This document shows, in pieces, positions 1 through 12,355 of a stretch of 64,000 bases of DNA. Location: assembly GCA_028023455.1 (NCBI GenBank), contig JAQFVV010006274.1, positions 3,596,001 through 3,660,000 of the forward strand, read 5' to 3'. The notes under the pieces were generated by a model, which was not told where the DNA came from, searched no databases, and saw nothing but the letters and a program-made list of their open reading frames with translations. Every line of letters begins with the position of its first letter. Positions within the stretch are counted from its first letter, which is position 1. Made by a program: the position numbers and the translations under genes. Source of the DNA: Epiperipatus broadwayi. Taxonomy: Eukaryota; Onychophora; Udeonychophora; Euonychophora; Peripatidae.

Positions 1-410
1 CTGAGCAGGTTTACATGTTCAGTGGTTTAATAGCAATCCTGCCCAATAGGATAATGTTGACTGTGGTTATTAAAGAATCAAAGACACCAAAATATATACA
101 TGCTGAACTGAGTTCAGATCTATATAACTATACAAGCAAATGAGCTTGAATTGAACACATTATTGTGTTTTCATTTTGGACTCAACGCTTTATAGTTAAC
201 TAAAAAGGTAAAAGGTGATGGTTGTAGTATTGCATTAGATTCTGAGATCTAGATGCAGTGCTCTCAGACTTAAGGATCCCCACTGATGAAAGCTACAAGC
301 TAGAAACTAGTCTGGGAATATTGGATGAGTAGGCACTAGATAGGGATTTTATACACAAACCTTCTAGCATCCATTGATTTCTCTGGCTTGCACTGAGTAG
401 TCTCTGTGTT
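1..410 (+). repeat. Hammerhead family A element, 5'-truncated by the window edge
   Basis: This stretch aligns by eye, in the same order and orientation, with 30750-31090. Shared blocks include AATAGGATAATG, GACTGTGG, AAAGACACCAAAAT, GAACTGAGTTCAG, CTTTATAGTTAAC, GGTAAAAGGTG and CACTGATGAAA. It carries the only family A ribozyme core in the window that looks complete (274-319). The right end fades near 410, where the terminal motif seen in other copies (CTACTGTATGGAGAG) is degenerate. The left end lies outside the window. No coding potential is seen. Confidence 0.75.
274..319 (+). ncRNA. Predicted type I hammerhead ribozyme, family A, GUC cleavage site
   Basis: A self-cleaving RNA motif read directly from the sequence. 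The core CUGAUGA is at 283-289. Stem II is AGC(291-293)/GCU(299-301) with an A.A closing mismatch; another copy has U-A here, giving UAGC/GCUA. GAAA is at 303-306. Stem III is the palindrome ACUAGU (306-311), C17 is at 312, and cleavage is expected between 312 and 313. Stem I pairs 276-282 (AUCCCCA) with 313-319 (UGGGAAU), with one mismatch that the UGGGGAU of other copies would repair. The very short palindromic stem III is typical of dimer-active metazoan type I hammerheads. Activity is inferred. Confidence 0.72.
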
Positions 411-534
411 ATCTAGAATTGTTACAGTAAATATTGAAGAAAGATAGGTTGAAGAAATAATTGTTGTTCATATCATTAGTTGTAAACTACCAAGAGCGGT
501 TATTTTAGAGTTATCAACTGTAAGCTTGGCATAA

Positions 535-606
535 ATGAACACTAGATACTATGGTGTTATAATATTCCCAGACTGGTTTCTAGCTTTTGCCATTATCTTT
601 AAGGAT
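535..606 (-). repeat. Inverted fragment of family A (3' half of the ribozyme)
   Basis: On the minus strand this reads AGCTAGAAACCAGTCTGGG followed by AATATT, the 3' half of the family A hammerhead (GAAAC...GUC then stem I). It lies inverted to the copy at 274-319. The core CUGAUGA is not recognisable, so this is a broken arm. Confidence 0.55.
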
Positions 607-1959
607 TAGGATTTAAAACTGGAATTAATATACTTATGTATTTAATGGCCCTTTTTTTTTTAATTTCTATATCCTAATCAAACTAATAGCCTGAAATTAA
701 ATTTTAAAAAAACTTGAGTGTCAAACCCAAAGAACTTGCTTACACATTTATATATGTCAGTTTTTATATATTTTAGAGACTAGTTGTATGTTAACTGAAG
801 TGACTCTTTTAGTTCCGAAGGGAAAGATAGAATAAAAAAAATTACAAATGCTTGAGATATATTTGTTGTGTTTTATATTTAAAAACCAACCAAAAAAAAA
901 CACTTTCACAAGGAAAATACAAATAAAGAAAATTACAAATTGTTGTGTTTAATATTTAAAAACACATACATTTTAAATTATATTTGTGGAACAAAAGATA
1001 CATGGACAAAAGTGAAGTAAAATATGCAATATTTTGTTGTTTTATATACTGTATATAGTGATAGAGCAGTTATATGATATTCAAATATTTCTTAATATTA
1101 AAATTAATCAGCAGTTTATATATATATATATTTTAAAAGTTTGTTACCAAGATGGATCGTTGAACTTCATATTTTTAGATTTATTATTGTGATTTGACCA
1201 AGATTGGCTTAAATTAAACCTGAACTCTAAACTGCAGGAATTTTATAAAGTGTTTTATTACTTGTTGGATAGTACTATTTTCAAATGTAATGAGTTGTTG
1301 ATCAGGAATTATACTATACTATCCCATTAGTTCACAAAAGAGAGATCAGTCAAGAGTCAGAATTGTTTTCTGTTATGTTTGTAATATATATAGATAATTT
1401 ATTATATATTGTATTGGTAGTTAATCCATGGTTTTTGTTTTCATACTGTAATGGGAGTATTTGTACTTTGCTTATATAGATGGCATCTTGATTATGAAAA
1501 TAGCATAATTTTGAGCATAGAGATGTTTCTTACCTTTATGCCATTCATATTTTTTTCTATATAGAATTTGAATGTCAGATTTATGTCTAATTTTTATGAA
1601 TAACTCTAGTTTATCTATTAATCTATTGCATTGGTAACTTCTACCATTCAAACAGAATTATAAAGTGCATTTAAATTTTTATGATCACCAAATTTTTTTA
1701 TCATAGTAAGAGTTACAGTTTACAACAGTAACATTTTTTATTTAATTTTGGATATACACACATTAAAAAAAATACATAAATAAATACAATCCAGTAAATA
1801 AATTAATTATGTTGGATTATTTTCATACTCTAATATTAAATGTTACATATATAGAAAAATTTAAATTTTGTTTAAACTTTTCAAATACATTCAGCTGTTG
1901 GTAATAGCAAACAGGTTAGTATATAAAACAACATTTCAAATAGTATTATTCTTCTCTCT
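607..1959. other. AT-rich non-coding stretch
   Basis: Homopolymer tracts and short AT repeats. No coding sequence, RNA gene or repeat family is recognised. Confidence 0.6.
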
Positions 1960-3424
1960 TCAGGGGCTGATGGCCTGATCACTGACAGTATTAACTTGAT
2001 GATTGAGCATAGATCTTTAGATTTATGAATATTGATTTTAAAGTATGGTTCTAAAGTAGTTGTCAATAGAAATTTCATATACTTATCTATGAAAGTTCTT
2101 CTGATTTTTCCCATTTTTCCTAAAAGCAAGGTTAATTAGTGTCTTCCACATATTATATAGTATGGCACGAGGTTGCATTTTTTTTTGTTTGTTTTTTTCT
2201 TTGTATTTTTGCCTGTCTATCTAATATTTTTTTATTTTCCCAATTGAACATATGTTTATTGGTGTGTTTGCTACTTTATATATATATAATTTCTCTTTTC
2301 TAATTATTACTTTGTGTTTTTCTAATCACTTTTCATTGGGGCAACTGCTTTTACCAACATATATCTTTCCACACTCACATGGTATTTCATAGATGCAGTT
2401 TTTGTTTTCAGCATTTCAAATTTAGGTTTTTAGATGTTAGAATTTCTCATAGTGTGAGATGATTTTGGAGAGTTGTTCTAATATTATATTGATTGCAGAT
2501 TTTTTTTTTGTTTATCTGCTATTCCTGGTATGTATGGAAACACTTTAGTACCAATAATTATTTTTTACTTTTGTTATTTCTTTTTGTTGAATATTTAAAG
2601 TTTATTAATGACATCTGATAAATAATCAATCTTCATGAAAGTTTGTTCTTATGTAGATCATCTTTTCTTTTTCCATATCATTGGTTTCTGAACAAACTTC
2701 TCTTACTTTATTCTATAATAATACTGTAACTTCATGTTTTATGTTTTTGATGTGATCAGATATACATGTTAAGTATTTTCTTGCATATGTGGGTTTTCTG
2801 TAAACTGTAGTTTTGATTTTGTCATGAGAGAATCTTGTATAAAAACATATAAGAATGCCAATTTTTATTCTTGTTCTGATTCTATTATGAATTTAATTAA
2901 AGGGGATATGTTATTGGTACATATTCAAAATATTTGTAGTAATGCTTCACTATGTGATCATACAACAAATGTATCGTCTACATAATGAAATCAAACTTTA
3001 GATGGATATGAAGTGGTATTTATGACTGTGGTTTCAAATTCTTCCTTGTAAATGAAATGTTGCTAATCAGGGATGATAGTGATTAGTCCATAAACCATCG
3101 CTTGATTTTGTTGGAAGAATTCTGTGTTGTATTGAAAGAATGTTGTTTTTATGCAGAATGTTGCTATCATTGAAAGAGTTCTCTCTAGTATAAAAGCTTA
3201 CTATCTAATTTTTTTTTTTACAACAGACAATGTTTCAACACAGGATGTATTTGTGAATAAACTTTCCATATCAAAGCTTCCCAATATGTCAATTCTTTCA
3301 GTTTTTGTATTATTAATTCCACTAAGTGCTTAGAATCTTTACTAAAGAGCTGTGTCTTGTATGCCAAAGGACTTTGAGAAGAAATCTTGATATGTTTGGC
3401 AAGATGAATTTTTAGAATTAACAA
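1960..3424 (-). pseudogene. Penelope-like element relic (reverse transcriptase + GIY-YIG endonuclease)
   Basis: Read on the minus strand, fragments of a Penelope-like polyprotein appear in the right order across frames. At 3240-3300 is a motif A region SFDMESLFTN. At 2973-2990 is the catalytic motif C, FHYVDDTFVV. At about 2790-2890 are KLAFLYV and a FTENPH block, matching the usual PFLDV and YRKPTH stretch. At about 2354-2395 is IYEIPCECGKIYVG, the start of a GIY-YIG nuclease domain. At about 1990-2040 is IHKSKDLCSI, like the C-terminal EAIEIHK region. Stops and frameshifts separate the blocks, so it is dead. RT before GIY-YIG is the diagnostic Penelope order. Element ends were not found. 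Confidence 0.85.
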
Positions 3425-4271
3425 TAGATCTTAATGGAACATGATCCTTATGGATTTAAGTTGACCATAATGGTAAGAATTTTTTTTTTAAATATGATGT
3501 TGATTTCCTTTTTTCTGAATTGTATCTGCAATAATTTGTGAATAATGTTTATAATTTAGTTTCTGTAGTCGGTATTAGATTTTTTTTGTCACTTTTTTAT
3601 ATTGACCTGTTATGAGGAGCTCTCATATTTTGTATCACAATCAATTATATTCACCTTGAGATCTAAAATCCACTACTCTACCACATCTGTTAACCAGTAA
3701 AGGGCATTACTGTCAGTTTAAAAGGATCTTGTGATCAATTCACTCTTGACTGCTTTACTACCCTTTTTATAAGCAACTTTCTTTATGCAATTTTACACTT
3801 TCTAGTTACTTGTCAAGTCATTATGTTTAATCATAAGATTTCAAGATATAATATTATGCACTATTACTATTCAACCCAAGACTACTTGAATCCAATTAGA
3901 TTTCCAGAGATTAACTGCAGGAATTTATATCTTGTTTTTTCTTTTCCATGAGATAAAATGTATCATCCATGTAGATAAAAATAATTAATTGTAATAATTT
4001 ACTCACATGATATCCAAGTCATGTGACATTTGGGCATAAAACCAGGCAAATTGATCTCAACATTTTCATTCAATTCATCAAATGATTTTTTTTTTTTTTT
4101 CATTTAAAAATTGGTCCAAGAACATTTAGCCCTTGGTTTCACTATTTTTATCATTACATTAATCACAAGAAATCATTTCTTTTTTTGTATGGGTCACTTA
4201 AAACTATTATAAATAAAAGTTAAACCACTAAACATCACATGATCACCATTACTTATGCTTGCATATATCTG
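3425..4271. other. AT-rich non-coding stretch
   Basis: The first part may hold further 5' remains of the Penelope relic, but nothing was confidently aligned. The rest shows only T-runs and AT-rich sequence. Confidence 0.5.
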
Positions 4272-4446
4272 TTATTAAAACAGGCAAAACTCTCCATACA
4301 GTAATGCCATTCAGTGCCAGCCAAAAACTAGTCTGGGGATATTGGATGAGTAGGCACTAGATGGGGATTTTATGCACAAGCCTTCTGGCATCCATGGATT
4401 ACTCTGGCTGGCACTACTGTATGGAGAGTTTTGCCTATTTTAATAA
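4272..4446. mobile_element. Short family A palindromic element (MITE-like)
   Basis: A 175 bp element with near-perfect terminal inverted repeats. The left arm reads TTATTAAAACAGGCAAAACT and continues CTCCATACAGTAATGCCA; the right arm is its reverse complement with two or three changes. The interior holds the family A segment ACTAGTCTGGGGATATTGG, but the ribozyme core CUGAUGA has been lost by internal deletion. The inverted arms extend into the AT flank, so a target-site duplication cannot be separated from the inverted repeat. Confidence 0.75.
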
Positions 4447-4689
4447 ATGAAAGTTCCTATATAATGATAGAATGATGAGTTTAAAATTAAATATTACTGA
4501 ATTGAAACTCAACCTGTCACTTCCAGTGCTTGAATTTCCATATGATCTTTTGAGATATTAACAGTTTGATTTTTTTTTTCAATTAATATATATATTATTA
4601 ATAACACATAACATATCAAAAATAACGTATTAAGATGAAAACTTTACTATTGTAATATTTAATATTTGAATACTAGTACAGTGTATATA

Positions 4690-4745
4690 CTTAAGTTGGT
4701 TGTAATTAGCTGGGGACCTTGAATGGCTGTGTTCAAATCCCTTAT
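4690..4745 (+). repeat. tRNA-like (B-box) SINE remnant
   Basis: GTGTTCAAATCCC at about 4729-4741 fits the Pol III B-box (GWTCRANNC), as in family B units. Upstream, TTAGCTGGGG is a possible degenerate A-box. Only a fragment is visible. Confidence 0.35.
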
Positions 4746-6814
4746 TATTATAATATATTTGTCAGCTATCTGAAGTTGTCTTATATTAAAAATTATTTCT
4801 CAGTAGTGTGGCTCATCAATGCTTTATCAATGCATTGCCAATCGAGTTACCAAATCTCATCTTAATACTTATGCCTATCTGAAGTCTTTTAGCAATATTT
4901 TTTACAATATTTATTTTTAATTTAATACTTTTGTATGCTTATATTTAAATTATGAAAATGTTAATGACTTGTTGTAGTTGTATGTATTTACATACGAATA
5001 TGTGTACACACACTAGATATTATTTTTTCACATAAAAGTATCCCACAATCGCATTTTATTAAAAGGAAATTTTTGTTTGTTTTTTCATTTCTAAGAACTT
5101 TGGGCATTTATTTTGTAAGTAAATAATTTGTTATTGTTATAAATATAATAGAAATAAAATCATCTTGCTTTTTATCCGCAGTCTTCTTTATTTGATTATA
5201 CAGGATCATTTGATACACTTTATTAATAAAATTTCTGTTGTTTGGGCTTACTGTTTACAAAATTCATTTAAACGGTAAATATTATCTTACAGGCTTTCGA
5301 TTCAACCCTTTTTTTTTTTTTCACATCAGTTTTGTTTGATCTTCGATATCTCAAATTCTAAAGTTTTAATTTGAAATCTCAACTAATTTTAATTCTATCC
5401 TTTTTAACTGTCTTCTCCATCTCTAAACATTTTTCTCTATTTTCTTCCGGCAAAAAAAAAAAAAAAAAGCGGCTGTTTAATAGTAGAAATTAAAACGGTG
5501 AAGGATGGGGGGGGGGGGTTTAAAAGACATTAATGATAATGGCAGAGATAGCCCATAGCTTCAATTGCTCATCGTTGATAGTCACTGTTCTCTTTGATGA
5601 TGTATCCTATTTGATGAAGAAGCAACAGTATATTGTTCTGCATCTAATATCCCATTCTGAAATTGTAGAGCTACAAAATTTGCGAAAGAGATAAGTTTAC
5701 TAAAGGTTCTGAGACAAAAGTGTGCATTAATTTGTCATCTCTTGACCTACTGCATTAAGAGAAACGCTATTATACACAGTATGCAAATATTTTTTGCCCC
5801 TCCTGCTCTCCATCTTTTCTCTTTTATTTCTCTAGCAGTTTCTAATAAAATTTATCAATAGCATTAGTTCAAATTGTCGTGCTAGTTAAATGTTCCAAAT
5901 TTACATACACTGGGAGATAAATTTAATCATGCTTGATTTCAGAACAACAGCTTTTAACTGTGGAGCAGTAGAATTATCTTTTGAGGTTAAAACAGTCATA
6001 AGATATTATTGTTGGGGTTAATCTTCTGCATTAGATGCTCTCCACTATTTCAGCCTTGTAATCTTTCTTTTTTTTAATGAATTAAAAACTTTGAATTTTT
6101 TTCTTCTCAACTCTGTAATCGGCTCCTGGTGATAATATGAATAGTATTTTTCCAAATAACTTGGTTTTTTGATTGTTCAGAGGCAGCATATTTGTTAATG
6201 TGCTAATTGAATCTGTACACCTCATTGTAGGTCATTCTTTTCTTTTTTTACCGCCAGCCCTTCCTCTGCACTTTATATTTTTTAAATAAATAAAAGTCAA
6301 TTCATCATTATAGAAATAAATTATGATAACTATTCATTGAAATGTAATACCCGGTAAAAATCGTGAATATAACCTTAATGTGTTTTTGAGGGCGGTCAAA
6401 GTCAACATTATACTAAGCAGTATTAATATATATTTTTAATTTTATACTTCTAAGAATAGTATATCTATTTAATTAATAACTTAAGTTAATTTAATTTTAT
6501 GAGATATTATTTACAAATGAATTTACTTATAATTAATAATTAGCAAATCGGAAAGTAATTTTCTTTAGAATAATTAAAAATATTAATTCTATGATTGCAG
6601 TAGAATATTCTAATCATAAATAAACAACTGCTTCAAAGTAGGGTGAAGATAACTAACTGTTCTTGGAAATATGTAAGTAAGCAGATGAGAGATATAGTTT
6701 TGAAAGTTGCAAATTCATATATTAAAATAAATTTAGTAAGTCTGATTTGTAACTTATTATGGTATCCTCATTTGGAGTTTATTATTTTGTAAATGTATTA
6801 TTATTTTCAGTCAT
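4746..6814. other. Non-coding stretch with homopolymer tracts
   Basis: Contains an A-run near 5452-5468, a run of about ten G near 5509-5518 and T-runs. The 5530-5800 part is less AT-rich but shows no splice-bounded reading frame that I recognise. Confidence 0.5.
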
Positions 6815-8530
6815 TATCAGTTCAAAGCACAATGAAGTTCTCTGGAAGTTTAATCCAATTTCTCCAATCTATATCTTCTCTTCTGTATATCATTTTGGCA
6901 AACTTCCTTATCTGTCTTTACACATTTGATCTCTTTCTGAATCTCTTATAATCTTTTGGGATTCTATTTAAAAATCCAACTGTCCATCTATTGCCATCTT
7001 TTTTTTTAATATTTTCAACAATTAAATATATCTCTCACTTATGTACTTCTCTTTCAGTCTTTTTTTTTGTGAATCCCAATATGCATTTTTGATCTGCTTT
7101 CTCTATATTGCTCTTCTTTTAAATGCCCCAATCTTAGCACCAAGAGTAAGCATTGATAAAATGCCTCCATTTAAAAACCTTTTTCAAGCACATAGGCATT
7201 CTACAATGCTATTTCTATTTAAAACATTCCATTAAGTTTAATTCTGTGATTAATTTTATGCATTATATTTTGATCTATATTAATAACTGATCAAGATATT
7301 TAATTGTCTTCTTCCAATTTATTCATGTAATCTTTTTAGCATATTTATCTTTAATTAAATTACAGTTTCCATTAATTTTTATTTCCTTAGTTTCCTTTTT
7401 TAAAGCATAAAATATTTTTTATAATCATTTTAAAATGTGGAAATATCTGTTATATTATCTTATTAGAACATCACAGTCAGGTGTCAATGAAAATAGTAAA
7501 CTAAACACTTTGCATTATGTATTAATACCTGTGGTATTTCTAATATGAAAATATGAGACTTTTCCACGTTTTAAAATATTTCAACAATAACATCTGTTAA
7601 AAATTATTAATTCATATTATAAAATGTTTTGAAAAACTAAATATCAATACACCTTTTTTTTTTTTTATTTGGTATATCTATTACTCTCTATAGATGATTT
7701 GTAATGATCTTAGTAAACACTTTATACAAATCTAATAAAGGATTAATATGTCTAATTTTCAATAACTTTTTTTTTTAATTTTACTCAAAAATATAACTGC
7801 TACATTTTTGCAATCATTTTTATTATTTATACATTTGATATAACTTTCTAATAATTTCTTTATTTCTCCATCAGCTTTTTTAAGACTTCTATAATGATTC
7901 TATCATTTTCTAGAGCTTTTTCATTTATTTAATTGCATGTCTCATCATTTCAAAATATATTGATGTAATTGTAGGTGTTATATTATTTTATTTTATTTTT
8001 AATACTATATAATTATTTATAAAAAAATTTAAGATATTTCATAATGTCATTTGTTTTTTAGTAATAATTTTGTTTTTTATTACTGGAACATTTTTTTTTC
8101 TAACATTAATAAAATGTTGATTTATATTTTTGGTGCATTTATTCATTTTCATAGCTTTCTTGTTATTTTACAATTATAATTTCCTTATATTATCATTAAT
8201 CTTATTTCATATCATTTTATAGATATCTTGATAACAAACTATCATTTATTTTTGTAAAGTATTTTACAGTTTAGAAGTACTTTTTTTCTAATAATCAAAA
8301 TTTAATTTAAGTCTGATTTATTTTCTTTTGAAGACTTGCTATATAATATTTTTTTCTTTATTTTTTTAAACAAATTTCAATCTATATCCTCTCTTATCTC
8401 TATCAAGAGAATTCTTTTCACCACTTCAAAAATCTTAGATTTCTTCTTTTACCAAAATGAGAATTTGTTGGAATATAAAACTGAAGTATATGTGTTAAGT
8501 ATCATTAAGTTGGTTAAGTAATCTTGTCTA
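6815..8530 (-). pseudogene. Degenerate RTE-clade LINE (reverse transcriptase 3' part)
   Basis: Read on the minus strand this is an old relative of the LINE at 34055-36780. At about 6830-6990 it encodes NRWTVGFLNRIPKDYKR and then RNWIKLPENFIVL, matching NRWTIEILNWIPRDYKR and KRWIKLGETFILQW of the younger copy. At 7040-7235 the reverse strand matches the MCLKRKVFSKCVLPVL to AIQRLQ region in broken frames. At 7860-7950, EMMRHAIK followed by an IIEVLKK-like stretch matches ELRYAIKCMKKGKTPGNDGI. Many stops and indels show long inactivity. The upper boundary is uncertain; 8330-8520 resembles the linker between endonuclease and RT. Small open frames on the plus strand here are shadows. Confidence 0.8.
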
Positions 8531-10234
8531 TCTCTCTGATGTAATGTTTGACACTTCCACTATAGCCACAAATAATCAAATAAATTATCATCATTGAACG
8601 ATAGGCTAAGTTCATAACATAGAACAATTTTAGCATTTTCTGCTTTTGTTTGCTGGCTGCTGTCTTAATTGATGATTTTAAAGTTCTTCAAAAAAGAAAG
8701 GCCATTGTTTGGGGGGGGGGGTAGGTATAATTGTTAATATATATTTAAAAAATCAGTATTCAACACATATACTCATTTATCTTCAGGAAATTCCAATCTG
8801 TGTCTCAATTAATATCAAATTTGGAAGAAAGTGTTAGTAAACTCATAACACTTGTGCAAGTTATGAGCAACCCATCCATATCATTTATCATTTGAATAAT
8901 TTCATGGCAGTAACAGCTGCAATGACAAAAATGTCCTAAAATGAGGAATAGGAATTTGATCCATTTAGTTTTTTTAGGTTTTAGAGAGAAATCAGTTTTC
9001 TTTCATTTAGTAGCAAGTTTCTTTTTACAGCTGTATTTATGTGTGCGTGTATTAAATTTTTGCTAGAGCTATGTTCTAAATAAAATTTTAAATATTAAAA
9101 TTAATTATCATTTTTAATTATTTTAATTAAATTATGGAATATATTTATATTGTCATTTGTAAAAGCAGTTTTTACTTTACTATTGAGCTATCTATTATCA
9201 TTTTGAGTATTCATTAACACTAGATTATACTACTATCATAGCTACGTTTCCAGACAACATTCTGATTATTGTCAAGCTAACCATCTAAAATTTAAAAAAA
9301 ATTCTAAAATTTTGAACCCATCCCAATTCTTTTATGTAGTTATATAAGGTCTGACACTAAACCAATAATTATTTTAATGACTTTAATTTATGTTAATGGT
9401 AGACTCATGGCTAGGATAGTATATCATCACTAAATATCTCTTTTTCTTTCTTTATTTAACATATTCCTTCATGAATAATTGCTATACTCAGATCCTTCTA
9501 CAGTAAGCTTGAAAAATCAATGGACACAAGATGGTATTTCCATTTACCCACATCCTGAGATCAGTTACTGATAATGGACTTCATTATTAAATTAATATCT
9601 CTCAATAGATCCATATAACTATACAAGCATTTCAGTTTGTATTTCAAAATCTTATGGTTTTTCTCCGTTTCAAGCTATCGCCTTGATAGTATAAAGTAAG
9701 TTGAGGTGGTTACTTAAGAGTATTAGATCCAAACTCTTCATTTGTTGTCGGGGGGAGGGGCTATAAACCACAAACTAATTATGTTTACTCCATCTTATAA
9801 TAAATGGCCTTTGAGTAGAGTGAAGTGCTCCTGAAAATATACGTTAAATATAAGCAGAGAAAGTTATGTGATATTTTATCAGCATATTTTATAAACCAAA
9901 ACTCAGTTGTTACAGGCTTAAAAATTGTCTCACTATGATTCCTCACAAAGACAATTGTTTAAAATAGTTTCACTCAAAATTGAATAATAATCAACAGAGG
10001 ATGGTTCTTAAATTGTTGGATGGGATTCTTTTATATAATAGTGATGATAATACAAATAGATTGGGGGGAGGGGGTATTTTGATTCCCTTTTGAATAATTA
10101 TTAAAAAAATTGATGAATTTATTTTTAATGACAGTATTCATCTTCCCTATTAATTTAGATTTGAACAAAGATACCCAGCTTAGTGAAATTAAAATTGGTT
10201 TTCTTAATCTTAACAATGATAAGATTGAAACTGA
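8531..10234. other. AT-rich non-coding stretch
   Basis: G-runs occur at about 8711-8721, 9749-9757 and 10062-10074. No gene or repeat family is recognised. Confidence 0.5.
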
Positions 10235-10296
10235 TAGTTTTAAAATATCTTGATATATATTGTACTAGTTTTAAAATATCTTGATATATATTGTAC
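10235..10296 (+). repeat. Perfect 31 bp direct duplication
   Basis: The 31 bp unit beginning TAGTTTTAAAATATC and ending TTGTAC is present twice head to tail without a mismatch (10235-10265 and 10266-10296). Perfect identity suggests a recent slippage or repair duplication. Confidence 0.9.
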
Positions 10297-11060
10297 CCTC
10301 ACCGAATCAAAAGACTCCCCCCCCCTGCTTAATTCTTAAACTACTATACATCAAATTATCAAAACAATACTTATTAAAACAATACATTAACTAGCTCAGA
10401 ATATATTTCTAACATATTATATCTAATAAAATTAACATTTAAAATAATTTATCTTATTTAAATAATAAACTAACATAATCAAAAAAACACAAAAATTAAA
10501 TATAAAGGTTCAAATTGGATTCCCAGCTCATTTATTATGATAACAACTTAAAACTATGACTAGCTCATTATTTACTACTAAAAAATGGTTCAATTAAAAT
10601 ACTAATAAAAAATTATGAAAACTTTGCATGAGACATTCAGCAAGATACACAGTTGGTTTATCATTGAGGATGTATCCTGAAAGATGTGATCTCAATGGCA
10701 TAAGAATATTACCCCTACTTAATTTATATAACAAAACTATTTTGTAACACTTTCATGGCTCACATCATACATAAAACAAATCCTAACTAAATATCTCATA
10801 AATTTTATTATAAAAACAATAAAATTATTATTATCCTTTCATAAAAATAATAGTTAAATTTAATATTAACTAAAATTCATATCCATTATCACTTCATCTA
10901 ACTCTTACAATTATTTAACATCTTAGGTTCATCTCCTAATAATAATGCTAAAGAAATTAATACAATGCAGTCAAATATAATGAGGGATTTTACATATATT
11001 CAACTACTCTCACAAACAACAACAAACAATTAGAATATTTTCAAGATTCTTAAAATAATA
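10297..11060. other. AT-rich non-coding stretch
   Basis: A C-run follows at about 10317-10325. The rest is AT-rich and contains no recognised feature. Confidence 0.5.
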
Positions 11061-11760
11061 CATAGAAGAAGGTGGGTCCCATCTTTTTCTGATAGTTCTG
11101 ACTTGTGTTTCGTGCTTGAGTCTTGCTTATTTATATATAAATCGAAGCATAGAAGGTGGATTCCATCTTTTTCTGATAGTTCTGACTTGTGTTTCGCGCT
11201 TGAGTCTTGCTTATTTATATATAAATTGAGGCATAGAAGAAGATGGGTCCCATCTTTTTCTGATAGTTCTGACTTGTGTTTCAGAATTAAGAGATCCACG
11301 TGCAGTTGTTATTACATCTAATTGGCTGTACGTTAGCATGTTTAAGGCACAGGTTTTGAAGGTTTAAGCCTTTCACATTATTATAATATTATTTGCTTGC
11401 GCTTAATAAATTTGATATATTTACATTTGTTACTATCATTTCATTAGATTTAAATATTGCTGTGTAGTAAATCGAAAGATTTCACATTGTTTATTTATAT
11501 ATAATATTTAGTGAATTAAATGTGAAGGTATTTTAAGTTTTACACTCGTAGTTCGAAATGTTTGAGTCTGGCTTATTTATATACAAATTGAGGCATAGAA
11601 GGTGGGTCCCATCTTTTTCTGATAGTTCTGACTTGTGTTTCAGAATTAAGAGGTCCATATGCAGTTATTATTACATCTGATTGGCTGTACGTTAGCATGT
11701 TTAAGGTGCAGGTTTTGAAGGTTTAAGCCTTTCACGTTATTATAATAATTATAATAATAT
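11061..11760 (+). repeat. Compound tandem repeat: 84-87 bp units inside a 362 bp duplication
   Basis: Units starting CATAGAAG...GGTCCCATC begin at 11061, 11148 and 11232, spaced 87 and 84 bp. The last continues into a longer segment (CAGAATTAAGAG...GGCTGTACGTTAGCATGTTTAAGG...TTATTATAAT). That long form starts again at about 11594, 362 bp later, and runs to about 11757. The short units look like deletion derivatives in which GTGTTTC joins directly to GCTTGAGTC. Open frames on both strands are a by-product of the repetition. On the minus strand GAAACACAAGTC resembles a hammerhead 3' half, but no CUGANGA core accompanies it. Confidence 0.85.
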
Positions 11761-12355
11761 ATTTTTGGTAATCATGTGCAGTAATATAATGATCCAAATA
11801 TTTTTATAACTCTTGTGTGTAGTTGTGAAGATTCAAAAACACTTGGACTTATCAAACAAAGAAATTCTCAAGAATATGAATTCCAAAAAACATTAACAAT
11901 TTTATTCTTTAATAACATATTTAATTTAACAACAATATAATTTTATAAAATTTAAAAAATATTTACAAAATAACAAAAAAAAAACAATTAATTAATCAAA
12001 TTAAAATATTTACATAAAAAAATACTATGAAAATAATACATAAGCATTAAATAGTCTTTATTCTAGCTATTTATTTGCTGTATAGAATTATATAAAACTG
12101 AGTACATTACAGTAATAATACTATTATTATCTTTTATATTTACTTCATATTTTCTGATAGGAAATTATAATTATAATAATGCCTATTAATATTATAAATT
12201 TACACTAAGATTAGCACTTATTAAAATTTAACATGTAAAATTATCCTTAAGAAATGAAGCATATAGTTCATATAACAACAAAGTATTTATCTTTATCTTC
12301 CTGGTATATTTTAACATTCTGATATGAAATTAAAATAAAGAAAAATATAGTTACT
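11761..12355. other. AT-rich non-coding stretch
   Basis: Very AT-rich. No feature is recognised before the duplicated target site at 12356. Confidence 0.5.

Noticed and set aside
11030-11321. Overlapping 72-89 codon frames on both strands with repeated peptide motifs
   Set aside because: They arise from translating the 84-87 bp tandem repeat (a multiple of three apart) and appear on both strands at once; there is no start, splice or homology support.
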